Below are positions 1 to 8,662 of a stretch of DNA of 64,000 nucleotides, in pieces. The notes beneath the pieces were generated by a model that did no database searches, was not told where the DNA came from, and saw only the letters and a list, made by a program, of their open reading frames with translations. The stretch is from Nitrosospira lacus (GTDB lineage: Bacteria > Pseudomonadota > Gammaproteobacteria > Burkholderiales > Nitrosomonadaceae). Made by a program: the position numbers and the translations under genes. The stretch's first letter is position 1. Each line of letters starts with the position of its first letter. Location of the stretch: contig NZ_CP021106.3 in NCBI RefSeq assembly GCF_000355765.4, positions 2,513,137 through 2,577,136 of the forward strand, written 5' to 3'.

Positions 1-814
1 CGCCCCGGTCCGTGTGGCAGCCCATGCAATTGGCCGCCTGTGCGAGGTAAGCTCCTCGCGCCTGGCGCTGTCCGGAAGGTGCTGCCGCTGTGTTCGGGAT
101 CAACGTTTCCACTTCTCCTTGTTGCATGGTGCTGCCGCAGCGCCGGAACATCTCAGCGGAAAGGGCGGCAGCAGGGCCCGTATTCTCGGGAACAGGCCGG
201 GCAGCCAGCCATGCTGCCAAGGCGTTGGTTTCATGGGTGGTAAGTTGCTTTGCGATGTCGGACATACAGTCCGCCGCCTGTCCACGCAACATGCCGCCGC
301 TTTGCCAGGCACCGAACTGGGCAATCATGTAGACACGCGGCAAACCCAGTAAACCGGGAATAAATGGCGCCGTACCCATCAGTTCCTTCCCATGGCATTC
401 GACGCACGCGGGGATTTTCCGCGCAGGGTCTCCCTGGTTGACAAGTCTCAGGGCCAGCTTGACTTCATCAGCTGAGGAGACCGTGCGCTCCGGCGGCGGG
501 AAAGGTTGTTTGAGCGCTGAAAAATAGGCTGCCATATCCAGCAAATACTGATCCGAAACATTGGCAAGCAGCAAGGCCATGGGCCGGTAATAACGCTTGC
601 CATCCCTGAAATTGCGCAGCTGATTGAAGAGATAGCCCTTGGGCTTGCCTGCGATACGAGGGTAATACCCATCCCTTCCCGCCTTGTTTTCCGCACCGTG
701 GCAGGCGACACACGCCTTTACCCGTTCCTCCATTGTATCGGGCACGTCCAGCGGAGCAGCAGCGATGGAAAATCCGGTAGCGCATATCAGTATTACCAAA
801 ACGAGTGATCTCAT
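1..814 (-). CDS. Secreted multihaem cytochrome c (3' end cut by window)
   Basis: Translating the minus strand from the ATG at 814 gives an uninterrupted frame that runs off the left edge (about 271 codons). It opens with a signal peptide (MRSLVLVILICATGFSIAAA), so the product is periplasmic. Three CXXCH haem-attachment motifs are visible: CVACH near residue 36, CVECH near residue 135 and CMGCH near the window edge. The first half resembles two-domain class I cytochromes of the c4 type (PRIAGKPKGYL, then FRDGKRYYRPM). The third site suggests a larger, perhaps three-haem protein like those accompanying terminal oxidases or dehydrogenases. Its partner and full length lie outside the window. The frame and the haem motifs are certain; the exact role is not. 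Confidence 0.9.
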   Translation of the reverse strand, partial: MRSLVLVILICATGFSIAAAPLDVPDTMEERVKACVACHGAENKAGRDGYYPRIAGKPKGYLFNQLRNFRDGKRYYRPMALLLANVSDQYLLDMAAYFSALKQPFPPPERTVSSADEVKLALRLVNQGDPARKIPACVECHGKELMGTAPFIPGLLGLPRVYMIAQFGAWQSGGMLRGQAADCMSDIAKQLTTHETNALAAWLAARPVPENTGPAAALSAEMFRRCGSTMQQGEVETLIPNTAAAPSGQRQARGAYLAQAANCMGCHTDRG

Positions 815-962
815 CAGTTCGCCATTTATTCTTGTACGGAGTGATTTGATGAGACTATGCAAGCCCCCTGAAGTTGCAGCAAAGACCCGTGATAGCATGC
901 GCCTCGACAGAACTCCTGACGGTGCGTGCAATCGAATGGCCGCGCCGCGTAACACCTTCCAT

Positions 963-1012
963 ATTATCCTGAATCCCGCAATTAGCCGGGGCGGGGTATG
1001 CGGTTTTCGATG
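963..1012 (+). repeat. Short partial copy of repeat family 2
   Basis: The run ATCCTGAATCCCGCAATTAG, followed by a GGGGTATGCGGTTTTCG-like run, matches the left end and the internal GGTTTT arm of the longer elements at 35163-35403 and 51668-51921. The rest of the element is missing here. It lies in the gap upstream of the cytochrome gene. Confidence 0.45.
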
Positions 1013-1159
1013 ATGGACGTAGCGGGCACGGCAAATCATTTTAAAAAGATGTTAATGACGGGAATTTTTACAGTTGTCTCATGAAGAGTAACCAAGGATC
1101 AAGAAAGAGTTCGTGTAAATGACTGTTATCCAATAATGTTTAATTTAACAACAATTTTC

Positions 1160-1175
1160 TGGCACGAGTTATGCA
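1160..1175 (+). promoter_or_regulatory. Candidate sigma-54 (RpoN) promoter
   Basis: TGGCACG at 1160-1166 is followed by four bases and ATGCA at 1171-1175. This gives the diagnostic GG-N10-GC spacing and matches the RpoN consensus TGGCACG-N4-TTGCW at all but one defined base. No protein-coding gene starts downstream on this strand; a terminator follows about 60 bases later. Transcription would begin near 1185. Confidence 0.55.
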
Positions 1176-1185
1176 TGCAACCAAA

Positions 1186-1249
1186 ACAGGGGACAGTACT
1201 CCCCTGCAAGAGGGTCAACCCGGGGCGGTGATCCCGCACCGGGTTTTTT
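1186..1249 (+). ncRNA. Candidate sigma-54-dependent small RNA of about 64 nt
   Basis: Between the RpoN-like promoter and a strong intrinsic terminator lies a compact sequence with no credible reading frame. It would fold into a 5' hairpin (CAGGGG at 1187-1192 with CCCCTG at 1201-1206) whose eight-base loop contains the palindrome AGTACT, a short single-stranded linker, and the terminator hairpin. Promoter, hairpin and terminator are seen directly. That the RNA exists, its size and its function are inferred. Confidence 0.4.
1217..1249 (+). terminator. Rho-independent terminator
   Basis: AACCCGG (1217-1223) pairs with CCGGGTT (1239-1245), with an inner GCGG/CCGC pairing, followed by a run of six T (1244-1249). 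It is oriented to end plus-strand transcription, where there is no upstream protein gene. Confidence 0.75.
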
Positions 1250-1540
1250 CGTGACTTGTAAAGATAAAACCATAACCCAACCGAAATTTTGAAATGCGTA
1301 AAATTATTGGTTTTACCGGATCGCATGTGCTCTACTTTCTGGCTGACTGTCTGGACCTTGTAATGGATAAAACGTGTTCCCGGCGGTTTTTTCCTCTCTA
1401 CAGGAAATTGCTGGTACGCTCGGCGGATGTGGAAAATTGGGGAGGTGGCGGCGGCGCCTGGGGCATGCTTTGGGCAAAACTGAGATAACCAATACCGTTT
1501 TGCAGATCGACGAGAAAGCGTGCAGCATACCTTTGTCTTC

Positions 1541-2539
1541 TCATGAGATCGGATTGGAACCCTGCAATCCATCGCGTCCGTGAGGCTGGCTGAAATCGAG
1601 AATTGGGCCCACGGGCACAATGCCATTAGGATTTATAGTGGGGTGGCTGCGGTAGTAGTGCTCCTTGATGTGCCGCATATTCACCGTCGCGGCGATGCCA
1701 GGCCATTGATACAGCTCACGGGTCAAACCCCAGAGGTTCGGGTAGTCCACCAGCCGCCGGAGATTGCACTTGAAGTGACCATGGTAAACCGCGTCAAAAC
1801 GAAGCAAGGTTGTGAATAACCGCCAGTCGGCTTCGGTAATACGGTCACCCAGCAGATAGCGCTGCCGTGAAAGACGCTGCTCAAGCTCATCCAGGAACTC
1901 GAACAACGCCGCCGCAGCATTCTCATAGACTTGCTGCTGGGTGGCAAAGCCCGCCCTGTACACCCCATTGTTGATGGTGTCATAGATACGCGCGTTGATT
2001 TCATCGATCTGCGGCAACAGGGCCGCGGGCGCATAATCCCCTTCCGCCGCGCCTATGCCATCAAAGGCCTGATTCAGCATGCGGATAATCTCGCTCGATT
2101 CATTGCTGACAATCGTATCGCGCTGCAAATCCCACAGCACCGGAACGGTCACCCTGCCCGTATAATCGGCAGCGGCGCGCAGATAGATTTCATAGAGATA
2201 TTGAGCCTGTTGTACGGGGTCTGCCACCACGTCCGGCGCCTGTTCAAACGTCCAGCCATGATCACCCATATAGGGATTGACCACTGATACTCCAATCGTG
2301 TCCTTCAGCCCTTTCAGCACACGAAAAATCAACGTGCGGTGCGCCCAGGGGCAGGCCAGTGATACATACAGGTGATAGCGCCCCGCTTCAGCGGTAAATC
2401 CCCCCATGCCGCTCGTTCCGGCGTGCCCGTCGGAAGTGATCCAGTTGCGGAATTGTGCAGTGGTGCGGACAAAACTGCCACCCGTCGTCGCGGTATCGTA
2501 CCACTCATCGACCCACTTGCCATTGACCAGTAATCCCAT
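1541..2539 (-). CDS. yqjG: Glutathionyl-hydroquinone reductase (YqjG/ECM4 family)
   Basis: This 332-residue protein belongs to the Xi-class glutathione transferases, which use glutathione to reduce glutathionyl-hydroquinones in the cytoplasm. The active-site motif CPWAHR lies near residue 63, preceded by GRYHLYVSLA. The family signatures NPYMGDHGWTFE and SNESSEIIRMLNQAFD follow, and a helical GST C-terminal domain fills the second half (YLLGDRITEADWRLFTTLLRFD, split here as YLLGDRITEAD and WRLFTTLLRFD). The start at MGLLVNGKW was chosen because AGGAGGTG lies seven bases upstream; a longer frame from 2575 has no ribosome site. It appears monocistronic. Length and motifs fit the family well. 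Confidence 0.92.
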   Translation of the reverse strand: MGLLVNGKWVDEWYDTATTGGSFVRTTAQFRNWITSDGHAGTSGMGGFTAEAGRYHLYVSLACPWAHRTLIFRVLKGLKDTIGVSVVNPYMGDHGWTFEQAPDVVADPVQQAQYLYEIYLRAAADYTGRVTVPVLWDLQRDTIVSNESSEIIRMLNQAFDGIGAAEGDYAPAALLPQIDEINARIYDTINNGVYRAGFATQQQVYENAAAALFEFLDELEQRLSRQRYLLGDRITEADWRLFTTLLRFDAVYHGHFKCNLRRLVDYPNLWGLTRELYQWPGIAATVNMRHIKEHYYRSHPTINPNGIVPVGPILDFSQPHGRDGLQGSNPIS

Positions 2540-2628
2540 TTTGCACCTCCTCTTTTTGACTGTCATGCCTGCCATTTAAACGCAGCGTACTATATGCCTG
2601 CGGACAAGTCGACAGACTGATATAATTA

Positions 2629-2657
2629 GCAGGTTGGGTAGCGCAGCGTAACCCCGC
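2629..2657 (+). repeat. REP-like palindrome fragment
   Basis: GGTTGGGTAGCGCAGCGTAA is an imperfect palindrome, and a similar one occurs in the opposite orientation at 3263-3300. Such GGGTAGCGC...GCGTAACCC palindromes are common intergenic repeats in proteobacteria. The two copies flank the GNAT gene. Confidence 0.35.
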
Positions 2658-2747
2658 AAAAGACTTTCGCCCGGACAGAACGCTGCTCGTGTTCGCATTT
2701 AAAATGCGATGTATGATGAGTATCAGGGACATGGGGAACAAATCGAT

Positions 2748-3239
2748 ATGGCGCTGATTATACGAACCGCAACTGAAAGGGATGCGGAAACGGTGGGTGA
2801 ATTGACCGAAAGAGCATACCGGGCGGACGGGTTCCCGATCAGCGATGAATACGCTGCACGGCTTCGCGATGCAACCACGAGAATAAATAAGGCCACCGTA
2901 CTGGTTGCGGAAATGGATGACCGCATCGTTGCCACGGTAACCCTCGCAACCCATGAAAACCCATTGACGGAGATCGCCAAACCCGACGAGCTTGAAGTAC
3001 GGATGCTGGCGGTCGCCCCCGAAGAACGGCGGCAAGGCGTGGCCGAAACGCTTATGTCCGCTGCCATGAAGCACGCACAAAATCTGGGATTGAAAGCCCT
3101 CGTTCTGTCAACCGAGCCACCCATGTCCAGTGCCCGCAGACTCTACGAAAAGCTGGGCTTTACCCGACAACCGGATCGTGACTGGCCGGTGGGAGATTAT
3201 GACCTGCTCGTGTATCGTCGCGATGTAAAGCCATCATGA
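2748..3239 (+). CDS. GNAT-family N-acetyltransferase
   Basis: This is a 163-residue single-domain GNAT acetyltransferase. The N-terminal strand IIRTATERDAETV, the central strand LEVRMLAVAPEERRQGVAET (the acetyl-CoA pyrophosphate loop, usual form R/QxxGxG/A), and the C-terminal SARRLYEKLGFTRQP segment are all in place. The start at MALIIRTAT was preferred over an ATG at 2709 because GGGGAAC precedes it and the extra 13 residues do not fit the fold. The substrate cannot be told from sequence. The gene stands alone and is flanked by REP-like palindromes. Confidence 0.88.
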   Translation: MALIIRTATERDAETVGELTERAYRADGFPISDEYAARLRDATTRINKATVLVAEMDDRIVATVTLATHENPLTEIAKPDELEVRMLAVAPEERRQGVAETLMSAAMKHAQNLGLKALVLSTEPPMSSARRLYEKLGFTRQPDRDWPVGDYDLLVYRRDVKPS

Positions 3240-3262
3240 TTACCAGCAGTGAGTAGAAGCGG

Positions 3263-3300
3263 TCTGGTTAGCCCGGCGTAATCCGCGCTACCCGACAGCC
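3263..3300 (-). repeat. REP-like palindrome, reverse copy
   Basis: On the minus strand this reads GTCGGGTAGCGCGGATTACG and continues to GCCGGGCTAACC, an imperfect palindrome related to the one at 2629-2657. It lies between the GNAT gene and the 3' end of pelG, which converge here. Confidence 0.35.
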
Positions 3301-3415
3301 TCTCAGGGCCCCGGTTCGACGGAATACCCCTGTCCCCGCTTGTTTCATGGAAACATCTCAAGTCTTTATTCTAAAACTACCGGATATCAATTTCGATCCT
3401 CTGTCGATGAATCCG

Positions 3416-4786
3416 CTAGTTCTGCAACATGAATGTTTCATACTCCAGCCGATTGAATTTGCGTGACAGGATAAACAGGCTGAGAAAGGCGGACAGCGTT
3501 ACCGAGGCGGCAAAGCCATACCCGAACGTTTCCGCACCCAGATGCAATGTAGTGAAGGTGAATATCAGGTTCGTGATGAAAAAGCATGCCGTAATGAGCA
3601 GCACTTCCCTGCGCGCGTCGAGATAGAAAAGTACGTTGAGTATCGCCATCAGCAATACCTGCACGCTGACTGCGACGACGTCGATATAGAACAAATGTAT
3701 ATAGAGCGGCGAGATGCCCACCGCGTGCAACAGCTCCCTGCCCCATAACAGGCACAGCACCACCGTTAATCCCTGCACCTTGAAAATCTCGTAGATGCCC
3801 TGCCGCGCGGCATACACCATCTGATCGCGCCGGTACTCGATATGCATAAGCGTGTCCCCCTCCCGGACGGCACGGTAAAAACGCTCATGCTGCTCCGCAA
3901 AATCGGCTTCCATGGTGACCAGAAATACCGCCATGCCCGGCAGAATGAACAGATAGGCCAGGAAAATGGGAAGATCGTAAATAATGGATGCCCGCAGTGG
4001 TCCGATAATCGCCTCGGAGGTAACCGGCACAAACCAGAAGATGAATTTATCGACCCAAACCGCCAGATAATAAAGTGTGCCGACGGCAAACAGGATATAG
4101 AAATTGCGGCGATTACGGAGAAAATCAAACTTGAGCAGGCAGTGACCCGGGTATTCACGCACGATATGGTGCAAAAACGAAAACAACAGGTAGCCATGGC
4201 CGATCAGCACGCCCAGTAATAAGCCGCTAAGCCCCCATGAAGAGGCCGCAAGCGCCACGACAATGCCAAGGGAATAACCTTTTATCAAGGTCCAGACAAT
4301 ACGCCGATAGGCCTTCATTCCCGATAAAAAGATCAGCGTGATCCACAGCCCGCTCAGTACCACAAAATTGCTTAGCAGCAATAACTCCCGAATAAACGGC
4401 TCTTCGAAAGACCAGAAAATAAAGGGTGCGGCCCACGCGAAACCACCGGCCATCGTGACCAGCAGTACCCCAAACAGGTTCGGCAATACCTCGGCCGTGT
4501 TACTTGCATAAGCCTGATCCGCGACAAAGCGCGTGAACATCAATTGCATGCCGCCGGTCCAGATTAACGAACCTGCCATGAGATAAGTCACGCAGATCTG
4601 GAAGGCGTTGACTTCACCCTGCGCCACATCCAGGATGACGGCAAAAATACCGATCATCATGATGCTCAGGATGGAAAGCACCCAGGGGCCTCCGCTGACG
4701 AGACCCGCATAGCCATAGGCACGCAATACCGACCAGTAGCTGTTGCGCTCCAGGATTTTGCGAATTTCGGAACCTATGCTCGTCAT
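3416..4786 (-). CDS. pelG: PelG, inner-membrane Pel polysaccharide transporter subunit
   Basis: This 456-residue protein is hydrophobic throughout, with about twelve predicted membrane helices. It starts with the typical PelG segment (GSEIRKILERNSYWSVLRAY, then GYAGLVSGGPWVLSI). PelG belongs to the MOP/Wzx-like flippase group. In Pseudomonas it forms an inner-membrane complex with PelD, PelE and PelF that polymerises and moves Pel, a partially deacetylated GalNAc-rich polymer. The gene starts two bases after the pelF stop, so the two are almost certainly co-translated. It is the last gene of the operon; no clear terminator follows within the 170 bases before the convergent GNAT gene. Confidence 0.95.
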   Translation of the reverse strand: MTSIGSEIRKILERNSYWSVLRAYGYAGLVSGGPWVLSILSIMMIGIFAVILDVAQGEVNAFQICVTYLMAGSLIWTGGMQLMFTRFVADQAYASNTAEVLPNLFGVLLVTMAGGFAWAAPFIFWSFEEPFIRELLLLSNFVVLSGLWITLIFLSGMKAYRRIVWTLIKGYSLGIVVALAASSWGLSGLLLGVLIGHGYLLFSFLHHIVREYPGHCLLKFDFLRNRRNFYILFAVGTLYYLAVWVDKFIFWFVPVTSEAIIGPLRASIIYDLPIFLAYLFILPGMAVFLVTMEADFAEQHERFYRAVREGDTLMHIEYRRDQMVYAARQGIYEIFKVQGLTVVLCLLWGRELLHAVGISPLYIHLFYIDVVAVSVQVLLMAILNVLFYLDARREVLLITACFFITNLIFTFTTLHLGAETFGYGFAASVTLSAFLSLFILSRKFNRLEYETFMLQN

Positions 4787-4788
4787 GT

Positions 4789-6387
4789 TCAGGCCGACAC
4801 GGTGATGGGTAAAGACGGCTCAGCGGCATCAAGTGCCTGCACATACAGGTTTCGATAGGAGGAAAACATCAGCTTGTCGTCATAGTAACGCTTCACGCGC
4901 TCAAGTCCTGCCTGTTGCGCCGCGCGCCAACGCGCAGTATTATTGAGCAACTCGAGCGCGGCTTTTGCCGCCCCTTCCGGATCCGCGATGAAAACCACGC
5001 TCCCCGCCGTGCCGAGCGCGCGGTCTTCCTCGCCGCTGCCCTCGATAAGCTCGCGGCACGAGCCCACATCCGTCGCCAGGCAAGGCACGCCGCTGGCAAA
5101 TGCCTCCAGCAACACCAAAGGCAGTGCTTCGCTGATCGAAGTCAATACCATCAAACCCAGTTGCGGAAGAATTTCCGCCACGTTCTGGAAACCCAGGAAT
5201 TTGACATGTTCCTTCAAACCGAGGCTGGTAACCAGTTCCTTGCACTCATTCACATACGACGGATCCTCATCTTCCGGACCAACAATCCAGCCGAGCGCGT
5301 CGGATCGCTCATTAACCAGCATCCGCATGGTTCGGATAAATGTTTTGATGTCCTTGATGGGCACCACGCGCCCGATCAATCCCAGGACCGGCGGAATACC
5401 GTCCGGACGTTTCTCGAGCGCAGCCTGATATCTTCGCAGATTGATGCCGTTGGTGATGACGCGCGTTCTTTCCGGCGCCGCGCCATCCGCAATCTGTCTC
5501 AAGCGGTTGCCTTCATACAAACTCACGATGGGCGATGCCTGCGCATAGGCCATGCGACCGATCTGCTCGTAGAATTTGATCCAGAGGCCACGGATATACC
5601 CCATTTCATCATGCAGGGTGTTGCATACATCATCGCTGTGATCATGAATCCATGTTGCCTGGGCCAGATCGATTTTTCGCTCTTTGGTATAGATGCCATG
5701 CTCGGTCAGCACAAACGGAATACCGCGCCGCAGACGAATCATCGCGCCCAGCAACCCGGCATAGCCGGTCGAAATGGCGTGTACAACCCGGACAGGCGGC
5801 AATTTGGCCGCGATACCCGCCAGGATGAACAGGGGCGCGTGCATGGCGCGTATGGCCCAGAAATAGTCGACGAATGAAGGTTCCGTGCAACGCTCCCGGT
5901 ACTGTTGTGTAATGTAGTCCCACGAAGCCTCGCTATATAGAAAATCTTCCTCGCTGACACCTTCCGCGGAACCCAGCCCTGCGAATGCCTTTGCCATTGT
6001 CACGTTTGACAATTGAGTGGATTGCCGCATGTGCGCATGCAATTCCCCCATTTCCGAAAATGCCCGGCGATTGCCCTTGCGCGCGCGTGCTTTAAGAGAT
6101 TTGTCAGGGTGCAGCAAATAGTGCGTTTCGACATGTGTTACGTTTGGCGGAAATTGATACTGCGGCGGGCCATACATTTTCTGGTCGCCGCCGATAAAGA
6201 TGACGGCAAAACGGATTTCCGGCAAGCCGCTGATAATCTGGTGCACCCAGGCGGATACGCCCCCCCGGACATAGGGATAAGTGCCTTCGAGCAACAAGGC
6301 GATATCGGCCACCGTCTCGCCCGTCCGCGCTGTCCGCCCCTGTTGTTCAGTCCCTGTGCCGCCGCCATTATTCATGTGCCCCACCAT
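4789..6387 (-). CDS. pelF: PelF, cytoplasmic glycosyltransferase (GT4) for Pel
   Basis: This 532-residue GT-B fold glycosyltransferase is expected to polymerise Pel from a UDP-sugar. The N-terminal family signature LLLEGTYPYVRGGVSAWVHQ is at residues 32-51. The acceptor-side motif VLTEHGIYTKERKI and the donor-site region (GLIGRVVPIKDIKTFI) are present. The catalytic EX7E motif reads EALPLVLLE, followed by ASGVPCLATDVGSCRELI. The start overlaps the end of pelE by 16 bases. There is no signal peptide, consistent with a cytosolic enzyme held to the membrane by PelD/E/G. Confidence 0.96.
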   Translation of the reverse strand: MVGHMNNGGGTGTEQQGRTARTGETVADIALLLEGTYPYVRGGVSAWVHQIISGLPEIRFAVIFIGGDQKMYGPPQYQFPPNVTHVETHYLLHPDKSLKARARKGNRRAFSEMGELHAHMRQSTQLSNVTMAKAFAGLGSAEGVSEEDFLYSEASWDYITQQYRERCTEPSFVDYFWAIRAMHAPLFILAGIAAKLPPVRVVHAISTGYAGLLGAMIRLRRGIPFVLTEHGIYTKERKIDLAQATWIHDHSDDVCNTLHDEMGYIRGLWIKFYEQIGRMAYAQASPIVSLYEGNRLRQIADGAAPERTRVITNGINLRRYQAALEKRPDGIPPVLGLIGRVVPIKDIKTFIRTMRMLVNERSDALGWIVGPEDEDPSYVNECKELVTSLGLKEHVKFLGFQNVAEILPQLGLMVLTSISEALPLVLLEAFASGVPCLATDVGSCRELIEGSGEEDRALGTAGSVVFIADPEGAAKAALELLNNTARWRAAQQAGLERVKRYYDDKLMFSSYRNLYVQALDAAEPSLPITVSA

Positions 6388-7388
6388 ACTTTTACCTGGG
6401 CCAGCTTGCTCCCCTTCTCGCCGGGCCGCTTGAGCGCCGCCAGATGACGCTTCACTTGCGGAAATTTCCGTTCACTGAAGGCTATTTCCGCCAGCCATGG
6501 CAGGATTTTTTGCTCATTGATGCCGCTGGCTTTTGCATGGGCAAAAGCGTTCTCCGCCCCCACGAGATCACCGGAATCCAGCAGGATCCGCCCGTATAAC
6601 AGCCAACTGCTCCCATCAGGCCTGCCGGGAATGGAAGAAGCGGCAGGCCCGGCATCCGGCAGATCGAGCACCCGTTCCATATGGTGCCGCGCGGTCTGCA
6701 ACCAATGCGCCCTGACCGCCCCTTGCGCCAGGCGGTGATACACCAGTTCCCAGCATAGCGCTGCAATCGTTTCATGATAGCTATTCTGCATACGAAGCGG
6801 AATATCCGGCAGCGCGTCGGTCAACGCCAGGATTCGTTCCGCCAGTTTTTTCTCGCTATCATCCTTCATGGCGTAAGCCAGCAATCGTACGTCATCCACC
6901 GGGTCGCGAGTTGCTTTCAACCACACCGTCATGGCCTCTCGTGGCGGCATATGCCGCGTCGCCATTACCGCCTTAAGCCGTTTCAAGGGTCGCACGGCGA
7001 AATGCACGATCTGGCGCAAGGCGCCCTGGCTATAGGGCGGAACCGGAAAAATGACAGGGGGTGAAAAGGGCAGCTCAGGCAATATGACAAGCTTCACATT
7101 GTGGGAGGAACGGTTGCGAGGACGCCTCAAGGCGCCGATGACGCTCCACGCCAAGCCCAGCGCACCAAGCACCGGCAGAATCCATAAAAAGATGAATAAT
7201 AAACCCTGGCTTCTCCGCGCGGGCAGCTTGTAGCGGCGTGGCAGCAACCACCAGAAACCCTGCGCCAGATAATAGGATGAACCGGTATGTAATACGGCGG
7301 CGGCCGGCCAATAATTTGCATCCCACCAAAGCAGCAAGCCAGCCAGCAACTCCGCCACAACTCCCAACGGCATGGACAGGGGAGCCAT
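6372..7388 (-). CDS. pelE: PelE, membrane-anchored TPR scaffold protein
   Basis: This 338-residue protein has two N-terminal hydrophobic segments (about residues 5-50 and 63-85, the second LLFIFLWILPVLGALGLAWS) followed by a soluble helical region. In that region TPR-like repeats are visible towards the C terminus (WLLYGRILLDSGDLVGAENA, then FAHAKA). PelE bridges PelD and PelF/PelG in the inner-membrane complex. Its ATG overlaps the pelD stop as ATGA (7386-7390), so the two are translationally coupled. The family is poorly conserved in sequence; assignment rests on the architecture and on its place between pelD and pelF. Confidence 0.9.
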   Translation of the reverse strand: MAPLSMPLGVVAELLAGLLLWWDANYWPAAAVLHTGSSYYLAQGFWWLLPRRYKLPARRSQGLLFIFLWILPVLGALGLAWSVIGALRRPRNRSSHNVKLVILPELPFSPPVIFPVPPYSQGALRQIVHFAVRPLKRLKAVMATRHMPPREAMTVWLKATRDPVDDVRLLAYAMKDDSEKKLAERILALTDALPDIPLRMQNSYHETIAALCWELVYHRLAQGAVRAHWLQTARHHMERVLDLPDAGPAASSIPGRPDGSSWLLYGRILLDSGDLVGAENAFAHAKASGINEQKILPWLAEIAFSERKFPQVKRHLAALKRPGEKGSKLAQVKVWWGT

Positions 7389-8662
7389 CAGCGCGACTCC
7401 AGGGACCGAATCCGTTCTGGATCAATTTCATTGATGGACAGCAGCTCGCTCGTCACCTTCGCAAGGACGCCATCCGCCCGTTGCATCCATGCCTGCGTCT
7501 CCTCGGCACTGGTCAACGGCAGCATGATCCAGATGACTGGCTGTTCTTTATCCTGGGTCATGCAAATCACGTCGATAGCGCGGATCGATGACCTGAGTTT
7601 TTCGTAGGCCGCCATGACATCGGCACGCGCCCCCGACAATCGCAGGAGTGTTGCGTCGAGCTCGAATTCATCATGATCCCGGCGCACTCGCTCAAACGAA
7701 GCCATAAAACGCGCGACGGACGAAGTGGCCGCACCGAAACGAAGATGGTCAACGCCATGCGCGACAAGCACTGCGATAAGTTTCAGGTTATTTTCCTGAA
7801 ACGCAAAAAATGGCATGGATCTCACCAGCAGCATGGCATGAATCTCCCCTGTTGAATCAGTCACCGGAACGGCAGCTAATAACTGGTTATGGTTCGCCGC
7901 GTTTTCCGTGACGTGGTTGACTGCCACCAGCTCGCCACTTTCGAGCGCGGTTTTCAATACAGGATCGTTGTCATCAAACGTAAAATCTTCCCCGATTCGG
8001 GCCAGAATCCTGGTTGTATCGATGCGATCGGCAGTTATGCCCACAATACCAGCCTGCGTCAGTGCGCCGTATTCCGCTACGAATTCGATGAGCTTTTGCA
8101 GTGAGGCTTGCGTAAGCCCATCGATCGCGCCAAGGGTGGATTGCAAGTGCATAATGCCTTCGCGCAATGAAAGTCCGCTATTCGCTACGGTTTGCTCAAG
8201 GCGGTCATGCGACAGGCGCAACAATTGATAATTGCGCGTAAATTCCTCAAGACGTTCCGCACGGTATTGATAGGCGCCTTCGAGCCGATGCAAACGGCGC
8301 CCCCACATGTCACGGAACTCTCCCGCCACCATCGCCACGACAACAACGCCAATCGCCCATGCCAGTGGAAACCCGGGCGCGGCTTGCCATTGCAGGTTAA
8401 TGGCCACACCCAGTACCGCCAATATCAGCAATGCGCTCACAAAACCATAGACGAATCCATAACGCAGTCCGGCCAGCAGGGGCCCCAATACCGGCCAGGG
8501 GAAACCACCGCCCAACCGGAACGGATCCTCCTGCTGCTGTGTGATAAACGATGCCACGATCACGATCACGGTCAGCGCGATGGTTTCAAACCACCCGCCC
8601 CATGCCGACTCTGGATTGTTGACGTTAACGACTTCGATCCCTTCCAGCCAGGGTTTTTTCAT
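7388..8662 (-). CDS. pelD: PelD, cyclic-di-GMP receptor of the Pel complex
   Basis: The 424-residue product has about four N-terminal membrane helices (FETIALTVIVIVASF onward), a short coiled segment (YQYRAERLEEFTRNYQLLRL), a GAF domain at roughly residues 170-310 and a degenerate GGDEF-like domain to the end. In Pseudomonas PelD this last domain binds cyclic-di-GMP through an RxxD inhibitory-site motif and switches on polymer synthesis. Here RDHD, within FERVRRDHDEFELDATLL, is a plausible equivalent. The start MKKPWLEG at 8662 overlaps the pelB stop as ATGA and replaces a longer frame from 8734 that has no support. Confidence 0.93.
   Translation of the reverse strand: MKKPWLEGIEVVNVNNPESAWGGWFETIALTVIVIVASFITQQQEDPFRLGGGFPWPVLGPLLAGLRYGFVYGFVSALLILAVLGVAINLQWQAAPGFPLAWAIGVVVVAMVAGEFRDMWGRRLHRLEGAYQYRAERLEEFTRNYQLLRLSHDRLEQTVANSGLSLREGIMHLQSTLGAIDGLTQASLQKLIEFVAEYGALTQAGIVGITADRIDTTRILARIGEDFTFDDNDPVLKTALESGELVAVNHVTENAANHNQLLAAVPVTDSTGEIHAMLLVRSMPFFAFQENNLKLIAVLVAHGVDHLRFGAATSSVARFMASFERVRRDHDEFELDATLLRLSGARADVMAAYEKLRSSIRAIDVICMTQDKEQPVIWIMLPLTSAEETQAWMQRADGVLAKVTSELLSINEIDPERIRSLESR

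Noticed and set aside
1126-1626. 166-codon minus-strand frame beyond the yqjG end
   Set aside because: It crosses the terminator and small-RNA candidate and overlaps yqjG in another frame; it has no motif or ribosome site.
4915-5877. 320-codon open frame on the plus strand
   Set aside because: It is antisense to pelF and has no motif or ribosome site.
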